Notes: a model not told the origin generated them from the letters alone. A stretch of 35,494 nucleotides of DNA from an uncultured Actinomycetes bacterium (GCA_903925745.1 CAIYGQ010000225.1:1-35494); one strand, 5' to 3'; counted from the stretch's first letter, positions 23,268 to 31,941 are shown. Program-made: numbers and translations.

Positions 23268-24134
23268 GTGGACGACTCGAACCCGATCGACCCGGCCTCC
23301 CTCCCCCTCCGACCGGTCCGTCCCGTGACCGACGAGGAGGTGGCGACGTTCCACCGGGACGGCGTGGTGTTGCTCCGCGGGGTCCTGCAGCCCGAGTGGA
23401 TCCGGGCGTTGTCGGACCCGGTCGACCGGGTGGTCGGCTCGGGGGAGGCCGTCGACATGGGGCCCATGGCCGGCGCGGCTCCGGACACCCCGGCGTTCGC
23501 GGGTGGCGTCGACCACTGGCGTGGTGATCCCGTGCTCGCCGCGTTCGCGACCCGCTCACCCCTGGCGTCGATCGTCGCGACGCTCCTGGACAGCGTGACG
23601 GTCCACCTGTGGGAGGACAGCGTGCTGGTGAAGGAACCCGGGTCCCCGTTCCCGACCCACTTCCACACGGACGCGAGCTACTTCCACCTGACGGGGGACC
23701 GGGTGTGCACGACCTGGGTTCCACTCGACGCCGCCACGCCCGACAGTGGCGTCGTCCGCTGGGTCCGTGGATCGCACCTGGACGGTGTCGAGTACCGGCC
23801 GAACCTGTTCGTGACCGACGAGCCCATCCCCGGGACGGAGGGCGAGGTCGTGCCCGACGTCCTCGGCACGCCGGCCCTGGCCGACCGCTTGGTCACCTTC
23901 GACGTGGAACCCGGTGACGTCACCGTCCACCACGCCCGGACCCTCCACGGCGCGCCGCCCAACACCTCGAGCCGGCGGCGTCGGGCGGTGTCGGTCCGCT
24001 ACGTGGGTGACGACGTCAGGTACCTGCACCGTCCGGGACTGCCGGGGCGGCCCGGACTGGACCAGGTGGCCGACGGCGACGTGGTGGGGGAGCCGTGGTG
24101 CCCCAGGGTCTGGCCCGTCCCGGCCGCGCCCTGA
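23268..24134 (+). CDS. Phytanoyl-CoA dioxygenase (PhyH) family protein
   Basis: A 288-residue protein from a GTG at 23268, with GGAGG about four bases upstream. The PhyH double-stranded beta-helix is recognisable: TDEEVATFHRDGVVLLRGVL at the N-terminus, THFHTDASYF with metal ligands His133 and Asp135, TTWVPLDAATPDSGVVRWVRGSHL, and FDVEPGDVTVHHARTLHGAPPN with the distal ligand His227 and the following 2-oxoglutarate-binding Arg region (SRRRRAVSVRYVGDD). It should be a Fe(II)/2-oxoglutarate dioxygenase hydroxylating an organic substrate; the family acts on phytanoyl-CoA, ectoine precursors, halogenation substrates and others, so substrate is unknown. Length is near the usual 270-300. It diverges from the SDR gene and converges on the deacetylase-like gene. 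Confidence 0.92.
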   Translation: MDDSNPIDPASLPLRPVRPVTDEEVATFHRDGVVLLRGVLQPEWIRALSDPVDRVVGSGEAVDMGPMAGAAPDTPAFAGGVDHWRGDPVLAAFATRSPLASIVATLLDSVTVHLWEDSVLVKEPGSPFPTHFHTDASYFHLTGDRVCTTWVPLDAATPDSGVVRWVRGSHLDGVEYRPNLFVTDEPIPGTEGEVVPDVLGTPALADRLVTFDVEPGDVTVHHARTLHGAPPNTSSRRRRAVSVRYVGDDVRYLHRPGLPGRPGLDQVADGDVVGEPWCPRVWPVPAAP

Positions 24135-24189
24135 GCCTGCCGCCCGCACCGCCTGCCGCCCGAGGCGCCTGCGCCCAAAGCGACGCGGG

Positions 24190-25161
24190 TCAGCCGGCGA
24201 CCGCCGCGGCGGCGCGAAACGTCTCCAGGTGCAACTCGGCGACTCCGGCCAGGTCGCGGCCGTGGCCCGTGTAGCCACCGGCCAGGGTGAACGCGACCGG
24301 CAGGCCCTGTGCGACCGCCCACTCGAGGACGAGGTGCTCGCGGTCGACGACCAGGTCGGTGGTGAATCCGGCATCGCCGCCCGCCTCCTCGTGGACGTCC
24401 ATCCCGGCGTTGTAGATCACCAGGTCGACCCCGGCGGGGTCGGGCACCTCGTCGAGCATCCGCTCGACGGTGCCCAGGTAGCCGTCGGCCCCCGAGATCC
24501 GGAGCCGGGCGTCCGGGCGCGAGGCGTACTGGTCGAACCGCTGGGTCGACACGTCGATCTGCTCGATCCCCTCGACGCCGTCGATGATCCGCGCCGTCCC
24601 CCCACCGCAGTGGGCGTCCAGGTCGATGATCAGGACGCGGAGGGCGCCGGCGCGGAGCGCCAGGAGGGCGGCGAGGGCGATCCCGTTGAACGTGCAGAAC
24701 CCCCGACCCGATTCCGGCCCGGCGTGGTGCAGGCCGCTCGACAGACTGGCGGTGATCGAACCGGTGGCGAGCGCCCGGAGGGCGGCCTGCACGATGCCGC
24801 CCGTCGACGTGGCGACCGCGAGGTAGAGCCGATCGTCCCACCCGATGCCGTTCGAGCCGGCCAGGTCGATCGGCGTTCCGTCGCGCACCGCCCGGACGTA
24901 GGCATCGTCGTGCACCAGCACCAGGTCGCTGGCGTCCACGGGGTCGGGTGCGACGATCCGACAGTCCTCGCGACCGGCGATCAACTCGGCGACGTGGCGC
25001 GACTTCACCGTGGTGTCGAAGACCACGTCCGTGTCGTGGTAGGCGGGTGAGTAGTACACCTCCAGCGGTTGCGGCGTTCCGCCGTCGGCCGGCGGGCGCC
25101 GCTCGCCGGTGTCACGGCCGTTCCGGGCCGGTCGGTGCAGGTCGGTTCGATTCGTCTCCAC
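24190..25161 (-). CDS. Histone deacetylase-like amidohydrolase
   Basis: A 323-residue protein from a GTG at 25161; no ribosome site is clear, so the start is uncertain and the domain begins near residue 32 (LEVYYSPAYHDTDVVFDT). The arginase/deacetylase fold is recognisable: tandem histidines in SSGLHHAGPESGRGFCTFNG (His145-His146), zinc-binding IDLDAHCGGGT (Asp182, His184), NAGMDVHEE (Asp255) and FTLAGGYTGHG with the expected substrate-binding Tyr. The canonical second HHGNGT histidine is replaced by Cys (HCGGGT), a variant of the motif. Bacterial members deacetylate polyamines, acetoin-related compounds or small amides rather than histones. It ends 55 bases from the convergent dioxygenase stop and is followed, 54 bases upstream on its strand, by no obvious partner. 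Zn-dependent hydrolysis is inferred. Confidence 0.88.
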   Translation of the reverse strand: METNRTDLHRPARNGRDTGERRPPADGGTPQPLEVYYSPAYHDTDVVFDTTVKSRHVAELIAGREDCRIVAPDPVDASDLVLVHDDAYVRAVRDGTPIDLAGSNGIGWDDRLYLAVATSTGGIVQAALRALATGSITASLSSGLHHAGPESGRGFCTFNGIALAALLALRAGALRVLIIDLDAHCGGGTARIIDGVEGIEQIDVSTQRFDQYASRPDARLRISGADGYLGTVERMLDEVPDPAGVDLVIYNAGMDVHEEAGGDAGFTTDLVVDREHLVLEWAVAQGLPVAFTLAGGYTGHGRDLAGVAELHLETFRAAAAVAG

Positions 25162-25215
25162 GACCGAGTCGAGTCACCGGAGCCGTCGTGTGACCGTGCG
25201 GCGCCCGGGTCCCGG

Positions 25216-26565
25216 TCAGGCCCGGAGGTCGCGCGGCCGGACGGCGGGCGGCGGGATCGCTTGGCCGAGTCGCGTCGCGATCCGCTCCCCGGTGGCGAGC
25301 AGTGAGTCGAGCGGCCACGACTCCTCGGCGACGTTCACCGAGCCGACCGCCTGGCCCTCGACGAGGACCGGGATGCAGACGCTCCGGCCGTCCGGCAGGC
25401 GGTGGTCGCACTCGACGCCTCCGGTCGCTTCGGAGTGGACCTGTCGCGTCCGGACCGCCCAGCAGGCGTCGGGGGCGATGCGCTCCTCCTCGGCGAAGCT
25501 GGACCGGATGACGTCGAGCGACTGACCCGAGCCCTGGTCCAGGCGCACGGCGATCTCGGAACCCGGGAAGACCTGGGCGAACAGGTCCCAGAGCACGTCG
25601 GCGACCTCGTCGACGTGTCGGCACCCTCCGAGCAGCCCGGAGGACTGGGCGAGCAGCCCGTCCAACCGGTGGGTGCGGTCCAACTCGTCGAGTCGTCGCT
25701 CGAGGTCCAGGTTCACGACCCGGAGCTCCTCCTCGGCCAGGACCCGCTCCTCGACGTCGGAGATCGTCGCGACCACGCTGCCGAGCGACGGATCCTCGAG
25801 CCGGTTGCGCAAGCGGACCTCGACGTGTCGGGTGCCGCTGGCAGCCGTTGGGAGTGGGATGACCACCCGGGCCTGTCCACCCGGGAGCGTCAGGCAGTCC
25901 TCGAGGGCGCGGCCCACCGGGTCCGGTGCATCCAGGCCGTCGGCGAGCGGCCGGCCGATCAGGTCGGCGCGGTCGGGACCGCGCCACCACGGGCCGGATC
26001 CGGCCGTCTCGGTGACCACGCCCGAGGCGTCGCAGAGCACGACCAGGTCACTGGACTCGGCGGCGAGTCGTTCAGCCCGGGCGATCCGGTCCCGCAGCCG
26101 CTGCTGCTCGTGGAATTCGCCGGTCACGTCGACGAAGAAGGTCTGCGTGCCGAGCAGGGAGCCGGCCGCCGAGCGGATCGGGAGGCTCGTGATGTGGATC
26201 CAGGTGGCCGGGCCGTCGCCGGTGCGGACACCCATGTGCGCCTCGACCACCTCACCGGTCCGCAGGGTGACCATGGCCGGGTGGTCCTCGCCCGGGAACG
26301 GGCTCCCGTCCGGGTGGATGCTCCTCCAGCTCGGATCGGTCGACGTCCGCCCCATCAGTTGTTCCATCGAGAGCTGCAGGATCCGCGCCGCGGCCGGGTT
26401 GCCGTGGACGATCGCGCCCGAGGGCGCCTGGATGACGGTGCCGACCGGCATGAGGGCCAGGACCTCATTGGGATAGGCGGACGCGTCCTGCAACCCGGCG
26501 ATGACGTCCTCGATCGCGTCCGCCGACGTGGTCAGCTCCGTGGCGGCGGTGGGATCGCCGGTCAC
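25216..26565 (-). CDS. PAS-PAS-GAF sensory protein without output domain
   Basis: A 449-residue protein from a GTG at 26565 that overlaps the stop of the upstream GGDEF sensor (GTGA); GGGGAG sits six bases before it. Order: PAS (about 30-150; PVGTVIQAPSGAIVHGNPAAARIL), PAS (about 165-275; SSDLVVLCDASGVV), a coiled segment (RVVNLDLERRLDELDRTHRLDGLL) and a C-terminal GAF (about 300-435). The GAF carries Cys368-Trp369, Arg372, His377, Cys386-x-His388 and Cys397-Ile-Pro, the same motif as the GAF just before GGDEF in the coupled gene. There is no GGDEF, EAL, kinase or HTH domain, so it probably acts by protein contact, perhaps with its partner. It is soluble. Role unproven. Confidence 0.82.
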   Translation of the reverse strand: MTGDPTAATELTTSADAIEDVIAGLQDASAYPNEVLALMPVGTVIQAPSGAIVHGNPAAARILQLSMEQLMGRTSTDPSWRSIHPDGSPFPGEDHPAMVTLRTGEVVEAHMGVRTGDGPATWIHITSLPIRSAAGSLLGTQTFFVDVTGEFHEQQRLRDRIARAERLAAESSDLVVLCDASGVVTETAGSGPWWRGPDRADLIGRPLADGLDAPDPVGRALEDCLTLPGGQARVVIPLPTAASGTRHVEVRLRNRLEDPSLGSVVATISDVEERVLAEEELRVVNLDLERRLDELDRTHRLDGLLAQSSGLLGGCRHVDEVADVLWDLFAQVFPGSEIAVRLDQGSGQSLDVIRSSFAEEERIAPDACWAVRTRQVHSEATGGVECDHRLPDGRSVCIPVLVEGQAVGSVNVAEESWPLDSLLATGERIATRLGQAIPPPAVRPRDLRA

Positions 26566-29015
26566 TGGTCGCTCCCCGGTCCCGGGTGGCTCGACGACCC
26601 GCCATCGGGGGCTCCTCGGTCCGGTGACCGGTCGTGGACGTCCTCCCCGGTGACCGGGCCCCGGGCGGTGGCCACCTCGACCCGGTTCCGTCCGGCCTCC
26701 TTGGCCCGGTACAGGGCGGCGTCGGCCAGGGCCATGAGCTTCGATGCCGGAGCCGCGCCACCCGGCACGTGGAGTGCCCCGACCGAGGTCGTGCACGGCC
26801 GGTCGGCGTCGAGTCGGACCGCGAGCTGCACCTCCCGGCGCAGCAGTTCCGCGACGCGGGCCGTGTCGTGCTCGGACAGGTTCCGGAGCACCACGACGAA
26901 CTCGTCGCCACCCAGACGGGCCACGGTGTCCCCGGGTCGGACGTGCTCGGCGAGCACCCCCGACACGTCCCGGAGCACCCGGTCGCCGACGTGGTGACCC
27001 TGCTCGTCGTTGACCGACTTGAAGCCGTCCAGGTCGAACAGCAGCAGGCCGAACTCGTCGCCCGTGGACCGGGAGGCCAGGATCGCGGCGTCGAGCGCGC
27101 CCTCGGCGACCCGCCGGTTGCCGACCCCCGTGAGCGCATCGACACTCGCCTGCTGCTCGAGGGACCGGCGGAGCTGCAGGTAGGAGAGCGCGATGCCCAT
27201 CTGACGGGCCACGTCCTCGGCCCGCTGCTGGGTGGCCCGGGATCGGGTGCCGTCCGCGGCGCTGTCGACGGGGAGCATCACCGACAGTGTCGCCACCTGG
27301 TGCTCGCCGTCGCTCAGGGGGATGCACGCGAACGAGCCGCGTTCAGGCAGGTGGGCGCACCGGATGGCTCGGCCGATGCGGCTGACGTGGGTGGCCCCGG
27401 TCCGTAGCGCCCAGCAGTCGGAGGCATCGATGCCACGGATCTCCCCACCGCCGGCGCAGTCCCGGTCACCGATCGACAGGACGACCGGGTGGTCACGCGG
27501 GAGGATCCGCGGTGCGAACGACTCGACGACGCAGAGGGCGTCGTCGATGGTGGCGCTCGACATCACGTACTTGATCGCCTCGGCGAGCAACCCGAGTTCG
27601 CGCTCCCGCTCGCGGAGCAGCTCGACCTCGGAGGCCAGCGAGGCGGAGCGGCTCTGTTCCACCAGGAACTGCTTGCGGGCCGTCAGCTCCGTGCCGAGTT
27701 GGACCCAGCCGTCGGGTCGACCCTCGTGGTCGCGGAGCACCGAGGGACGGACGAGCACCGGGATGCTGCGACCGTCCGGCCCGGCGAAGGCCCACTCCGT
27801 CGGGGTGTGGTCGGGATCCTGCAGCCACTCCAGGTAGTCGACCTGGCCCCGGCCATCCGGCCCCGGGACGACGAACGCCGCCGGCGTGAACGCTCCGGCG
27901 AGCTCATCGGATCCCACTCCGAAGAGCCGCTCGGCGGCCCTGTTGGCGAACCGGATCGTGCCGTCCGGCCCCGACACCACGACCATGCCGTCCAGGTCGT
28001 GGATGACGGCGGTGAGCAGGTTCGACAGTCGGGCCAGGTCGTTGGTGGTCTCCTCGGCCCGTCGCCGGACGACGAGCTGGTCGAGCACGGCCGCGAGCGT
28101 CACGCCCACCGTGTCCAGCAGTCGGGCCGTGTGGGAGTCCACGTCGGTGTCGACGTCGGTGAGGGCCAGGACACCCCGCAGTTCGCCGCCGCCGAGGAGC
28201 GGTAGCGCCACCAGGCGGTCGCAGTCGACGTCGTTGTCCCGCCCCCGCCGAGGGTCCGAGGTGGGATGGTCGCTCCGCACCGGCTGGTTGGTGCGGACGA
28301 CCGCGCCGACCAGGGTGTTCAGGTCCCGGATCTCCTGGTGGTCGGACAGGCCGGTCGGATCGACGACCTCCGTCGTGACCGGCTCCATGAGCGGATCGAA
28401 GCCGGTCGAGGCCCAGACGGGCCGCAGGACCGGGTAGCCGTCGACCATCACGACGGTGGCGACCAGGCCGTCCCGGGCGCCGGTGGCGGAGGCCAGCGAC
28501 TCGACGAGTGCGCCGATGGCGGTCGGGTCCAGCTGGGCCTCGATGGCCGCGCGCTGGAGGTCCGTCACCTGCTCGAGCAGCGAGGTCCGTTCGGACAGGT
28601 CGCGCTGGGCCTCCACCTCGGCGGTCACGTCCCACGCCACGGCGAAGATCTGGTTGAGCGCATCGACACCTGCGTGCCACCGCAGCCAGACCCACCGCCC
28701 GTCGGCGGTGCGGTAGCGGTTGTCGAACCCGGCGACGCTATCGCCCTCGATCAGCGCATCGAGGGCCTCGAGGGTCGACGGCACGTCCTCGGGATGGACG
28801 AACTCGACGAAGGGTCGGCTGGTCAGCTCCTCGACCGACCACCCGAGCACGTCCTGCCAGGCGCCGCCGAGCTGGTCCAGGTACCCCTCGGCGTTGGCGG
28901 TGGCGGCCAGGATCGGCGCCCCGTAGAAGAAGCGACCGAGGTCGCCCCGGGATCCACCGTCGTCGACCGCATCAGAAGTCGAGGGTGCGGGACCCGGTCC
29001 TCGCATCGTGTCCAT
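26562..29015 (-). CDS. PAS-GAF-PAS-GAF-GGDEF diguanylate cyclase
   Basis: An 817-residue protein from an ATG at 29015 with GAGGAG eight bases upstream. Domains: PAS with PAC (about 28-135), GAF (about 150-315), PAS (about 330-450), GAF (about 470-625), coiled linker and GGDEF (about 620-780). The cyclase is intact: DALTGVGNRR, LLFDLDGFKSVNDEQGHHVGD, GGDEF at 702-706 and the RxxD inhibitory site at 693-696, five residues before it. Thus it should synthesise c-di-GMP under control of small-molecule or redox signals in the four sensor domains. The last GAF has Cys534-Trp, Arg538, His543, Cys553-x-His555 and Cys564. No membrane segments. It is translationally coupled to the PAS-PAS-GAF gene, suggesting a sensor pair. 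Confidence 0.93.
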   Translation of the reverse strand: MDTMRGPGPAPSTSDAVDDGGSRGDLGRFFYGAPILAATANAEGYLDQLGGAWQDVLGWSVEELTSRPFVEFVHPEDVPSTLEALDALIEGDSVAGFDNRYRTADGRWVWLRWHAGVDALNQIFAVAWDVTAEVEAQRDLSERTSLLEQVTDLQRAAIEAQLDPTAIGALVESLASATGARDGLVATVVMVDGYPVLRPVWASTGFDPLMEPVTTEVVDPTGLSDHQEIRDLNTLVGAVVRTNQPVRSDHPTSDPRRGRDNDVDCDRLVALPLLGGGELRGVLALTDVDTDVDSHTARLLDTVGVTLAAVLDQLVVRRRAEETTNDLARLSNLLTAVIHDLDGMVVVSGPDGTIRFANRAAERLFGVGSDELAGAFTPAAFVVPGPDGRGQVDYLEWLQDPDHTPTEWAFAGPDGRSIPVLVRPSVLRDHEGRPDGWVQLGTELTARKQFLVEQSRSASLASEVELLRERERELGLLAEAIKYVMSSATIDDALCVVESFAPRILPRDHPVVLSIGDRDCAGGGEIRGIDASDCWALRTGATHVSRIGRAIRCAHLPERGSFACIPLSDGEHQVATLSVMLPVDSAADGTRSRATQQRAEDVARQMGIALSYLQLRRSLEQQASVDALTGVGNRRVAEGALDAAILASRSTGDEFGLLLFDLDGFKSVNDEQGHHVGDRVLRDVSGVLAEHVRPGDTVARLGGDEFVVVLRNLSEHDTARVAELLRREVQLAVRLDADRPCTTSVGALHVPGGAAPASKLMALADAALYRAKEAGRNRVEVATARGPVTGEDVHDRSPDRGAPDGGSSSHPGPGSDQ

Positions 29016-29132
29016 CAGGTGGTCTCCTCGCGGCAGTGGTCCGCAGACGGTGAGCGGGTCCGATGCCTCGCTCCCGCCCCTTCATCGGCGGAAACGGGAC
29101 GTCCTTGAGTATGTGTTGAGGAAAGGCAGGCC

Positions 29133-29918
29133 CTATCGGGGCTCCGTACCCGGGCGTCGTCGGTCCCGGTCAGCGTGACGGGCCGACCGGGTCCGCTGGA
29201 CCGTGCCGGCCGGGTCCGCTGGACCGTACCGGCACGGTCGGCCCCGGATCGCGGCCCAGCGCCGCGTGCCCCACTCGAAGTGCCACCACTCCATGTCGAG
29301 CACGATGAACCCCTGGCCACGCAGCGTGTGGGTGAGCAGTCGGCGGAGATCCCGGACCGTTCCCGGGAGATCCTCCTGCGCGAGCGCGTGGGCATCGTCG
29401 GTGAAGTCGTCGAAGGTCGTGCCGAGGGCCAGTGGGGTCGACCCCCAGGTGAGTGTCAGGTCCACCGCCCCGCCGGTCAGGTGGGCCGGTGGCCGGGCCG
29501 GATCCGTGATGGGCTCGGCGATGAACCCCGGCGGCAGGCGGTCGTCCCCGTAGGCGGCGTCGAACAGCTCGGCCTGCAGGTCGAGCGGCCGCCACGCGTC
29601 GAACACCGCGAGGCCGAAGCCCTCCGGCAGCGCCGCCGCCGCCCGAGCGAGTCGATCGGCGACGCTGGACCGCACGAGTGTCCCGGGCCGGGCACACCGC
29701 CACCCCTCGTGGAAGTAGCAGCCGAGGGTCCGGACCCGGCGGTCGACGAGCTCGACGAGCGGGTCGTCGTCCGGCGTCGCCGACGGGGCCGGGGGCTGGT
29801 CCGCGGGCTCGTCGAGCGGACCGATCGGCGGTCCGCCCGGCGTGGGGACCGGCAGGTCCACCTCGGCGGGATCCCGGGTGTAGCCGGAGTAGTCGGCGTC
29901 GGCGACGGAGCGGGGCAC
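29133..29918 (-). CDS. VanX-like D-alanyl-D-alanine dipeptidase (peptidase family M15D)
   Basis: A 261-residue protein from a GTG at 29918. The first 60 residues are Pro/Asp-rich with no signal. The M15D core is recognisable: GFGLAVFDAWRPLDLQAELF, the zinc motif HLTGGAVDLTL (His and Asp ligands), and the C-terminal GFIVLDMEWWHFEWGTRRWAAIRG with the third His ligand and catalytic Glu. The enzyme should cleave D-Ala-D-Ala or related dipeptides; in VanX families this recycles cell-wall dipeptide or gives vancomycin resistance, but no vanH/A genes are here, so recycling is the likelier role. The final residues after RYGPADP come from a 23-bp tandem duplication that shifts the frame; without it the protein would end five residues after RYGPADP. 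Confidence 0.88.
   Translation of the reverse strand: MPRSVADADYSGYTRDPAEVDLPVPTPGGPPIGPLDEPADQPPAPSATPDDDPLVELVDRRVRTLGCYFHEGWRCARPGTLVRSSVADRLARAAAALPEGFGLAVFDAWRPLDLQAELFDAAYGDDRLPPGFIAEPITDPARPPAHLTGGAVDLTLTWGSTPLALGTTFDDFTDDAHALAQEDLPGTVRDLRRLLTHTLRGQGFIVLDMEWWHFEWGTRRWAAIRGRPCRYGPADPAGTVQRTRSARHADRDRRRPGTEPR
29187..29232. repeat. 23-bp tandem duplication near the 3' end of the dipeptidase gene
   Basis: Two head-to-tail copies (29187-29209 and 29210-29232), each starting CCGGGTCCGCTGGACCGT, differ at one base (G at 29205, A at 29228). The unit is not a multiple of three, so it moves the reading frame of the dipeptidase. Skipping one copy would give the tail YGPADPVGPSR and a stop at 29170-29172 instead of 29133. 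Confidence 0.9.
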
Positions 29919-29947
29919 GGCGGGACGCTACCGCTCCACCGGGTGGC

Positions 29948-30676
29948 TCAGGCTCCCGGCGGGGTGGCCGTGAGGTGGCCAGCCACCGGCTCCTCCAGGA
30001 GGTCCCGGAGTCGGCGGAGCGCATCGGCGCGCAGCTGCGAGACGCGGGATCGACTCACGCCGAGCAGTTCCGCGACGTCGCCCGTGGTGCGGCCCTCCAG
30101 GTAGAGCGCGGTCACGACGATCCGATGGCGGTCGGGGATCTCCCGGATCGCCCGGCGCAGCTCGCGACGGGCCTCCAGCTCGACCAGCGCCTGCTCGGCG
30201 TCGATCGCGGTCGGGTCGTCGAGCAGCTCGGCCGCCGGCCGGCCCTCGGCGAAGGTGGTGTCCAGTCGGCCCACCCGGCCCCGGTCGAGTTGCTCCCGCA
30301 ACCGGCGCAGCGCCCCGGACGGGAGCTCCAACACCTCGGCCACCGCCTCGTCCGGGGGCGGGGTTCCGTCCCCGCCCATCAGCTCCCGACGCACCTGGTC
30401 CACCTGGCGGGCCAGCGCCCGGGTGCGCCGGGGTGTCCAGTCCCCGTCCCTCACGGCGTCCAGGGCGGCGCCGCGGATCCGGGCCGCGGCGAAGGCCGCG
30501 AACGGGACCGACTGGTCGGCATCGAAGCGTTCGGCCGCCTCGACGAGCCCGAGGCGCCCGGCGGCGAGCAGCTCTGACCGGTCGACGTGGGCGGGCAGGC
30601 CCAGCGCGAGGAGCGAGACGACCTGGTCGACCAGGCCCACGTGCTCCTCGACCAGGCTCGCCCGTTGGGGGTCCAT
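29948..30676 (-). CDS. Sigma-70 family factor of the FliA/WhiG type
   Basis: A 242-residue protein from an ATG at 30676, with GGAGAG four bases upstream; the frame is open another 19 codons. Region 2 reads LVEEHVGLVDQVVSLLALGLPAHVDRSELLAAGRLGLVEAAERFDADQSVPFAAFAAARIRGAALDAVRDGDWTPRRTR, shown here as consecutive landmarks: the IRGA(A)LDxxRxxDWxPRRxR end is a FliA/WhiG signature. Region 3 follows (ALARQVDQVRREL through DEAVAEVLELPSGALRRLREQ), and region 4 is IPDRHRIVVTALYLEGRTTGDVAELLGVSRSRVSQLRADALRRL with a helix-turn-helix for the -35 element. It should direct RNA polymerase to FliA/WhiG-type promoters. No flagellar or anti-sigma (FlgM) gene is in the window. It diverges from the YihY gene across 197 bases. 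Confidence 0.92.
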   Translation of the reverse strand: MDPQRASLVEEHVGLVDQVVSLLALGLPAHVDRSELLAAGRLGLVEAAERFDADQSVPFAAFAAARIRGAALDAVRDGDWTPRRTRALARQVDQVRRELMGGDGTPPPDEAVAEVLELPSGALRRLREQLDRGRVGRLDTTFAEGRPAAELLDDPTAIDAEQALVELEARRELRRAIREIPDRHRIVVTALYLEGRTTGDVAELLGVSRSRVSQLRADALRRLRDLLEEPVAGHLTATPPGA

Positions 30677-30873
30677 CCGACTCTCCGCTTCCTCGTCCGT
30701 TCGTCCGGACCGTCGCGTCCTCGAACGGTCCACCCGGTTCCTCGGAGCGCGGGCTCCGGGCCTTGACCTTTCCCCCGGCGGGCCTCCGGGCGTCGTCCGA
30801 GCGGTTCGATTCCCGGTTCCGTGCCCGGTTCCATCACCGGTGTCCGCTGGTCGCCGGCGGTAGCGTCAACCGG

Positions 30874-31935
30874 GTGGATCCCAGCGCCTCGAGCCCCGAG
30901 GATCGCACCGAGCCGGCGGCTCCCGACCCACCCGGTCGGCCGCCGCCGTCGAACCCGATCGAGTGGGTGGGACGGACGGTCGACTCGGTGTCGGATCGGC
31001 TCGACGCCGTCCAGCGCCGGGTGGCGCCGCTGGCGGTCCTCCACGGCGTCCTCAAGAAGTTCGGTGAGGACCGGGGCGGCCAGCTGGCGATGCTGCTCAC
31101 CTACCGGGGGTTCTTCGCGCTGTTCCCGCTGCTGCTGGTCTTCGTCAACGTCGTCGGGCTCGTGCTGTCGGGCAGCCCAGAGATCCAGCGGCGCCTGATC
31201 GACTCCACGCTCGCCTCGATCCCCATCGTCGGGACCCAGATCCGCAGCGGCGCCGAGGACCTCGGCGGCAGCTGGACGGTGATCGTCGCCTCGAGCCTCG
31301 TGTCGCTCTGGGCCGGGCTCGGGCTGCTCGAGATGCTGCAGGAGTCGCTCAACACGGTGTGGAACGTGCCCGTGTACGACCGGCCCAACTGGTTGATCCG
31401 ACGCCTCCGGTCGCTGCCCGGGGCGCTCGTGATCCTGGCCAGCCTGATCCTGACCGGCGCACCGGCGTGGTTGTTCTGGTGGGCGCCCGACGGGGTCGTC
31501 TCGGTGGCTGCGGTCGTCGCACCGTTCCTGGCGGGTGCGCTCTGCGCCCTCGGGCTCCACCTGACCCTGTGCCGACGCGGCGTCGCGATCCGCTGGCTGC
31601 TTCCCGGCAGCGCGGTCGTCGGGCTGTCCTGGCTGACCCTGCAGCTCCTCGGCACCTGGTTCGTCGACCGCTTCGTCGTGCGGAGCTCCGACACCTACGG
31701 CGTGTTCGTGCTCTTCTTCGGCCTGCTCTCCTGGACGTACCTGGTGAGCACGACCTACCTGTACGGCATCGAGCTGTCGTCGGTGCTCGTCGACCGACGC
31801 TGGCCCCGCAGCCTGACCGGTCGGGACCTGACCGACGAGGACGAGGCCGCGTTCCGGTCGGCTTCCGAGCGGGAGGTCCGGGTCCGGGGCACCGACATCT
31901 CGGTGGCGATCCCCCGGCAGCCGACCGCACGCTGA
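30874..31935 (+). CDS. YihY/BrkB family inner-membrane protein
   Basis: A 353-residue protein from the GTG at 30874; the frame is open further upstream but only through the divergent intergenic region. After a Pro-rich N-terminus (about 1-30) the YihY domain shows LLTYRGFFALFPLLLVFVNVVGLVLSGS, WTVIVASSLVSLWAGLGLLEMLQESLNTVWNVP, then several membrane helices ending in the typical TYGVFVLFFGLLSWTYLVSTTYLYGIELSSVL. A charged cytoplasmic tail closes it. Six membrane segments are expected. The family, once mislabelled RNase BN, has unclear function; it may contribute to membrane integrity or transport. It ends six bases before the convergent DUF5684 stop. Confidence 0.93.
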   Translation: MDPSASSPEDRTEPAAPDPPGRPPPSNPIEWVGRTVDSVSDRLDAVQRRVAPLAVLHGVLKKFGEDRGGQLAMLLTYRGFFALFPLLLVFVNVVGLVLSGSPEIQRRLIDSTLASIPIVGTQIRSGAEDLGGSWTVIVASSLVSLWAGLGLLEMLQESLNTVWNVPVYDRPNWLIRRLRSLPGALVILASLILTGAPAWLFWWAPDGVVSVAAVVAPFLAGALCALGLHLTLCRRGVAIRWLLPGSAVVGLSWLTLQLLGTWFVDRFVVRSSDTYGVFVLFFGLLSWTYLVSTTYLYGIELSSVLVDRRWPRSLTGRDLTDEDEAAFRSASEREVRVRGTDISVAIPRQPTAR

Positions 31936-31941
31936 GGCAGC

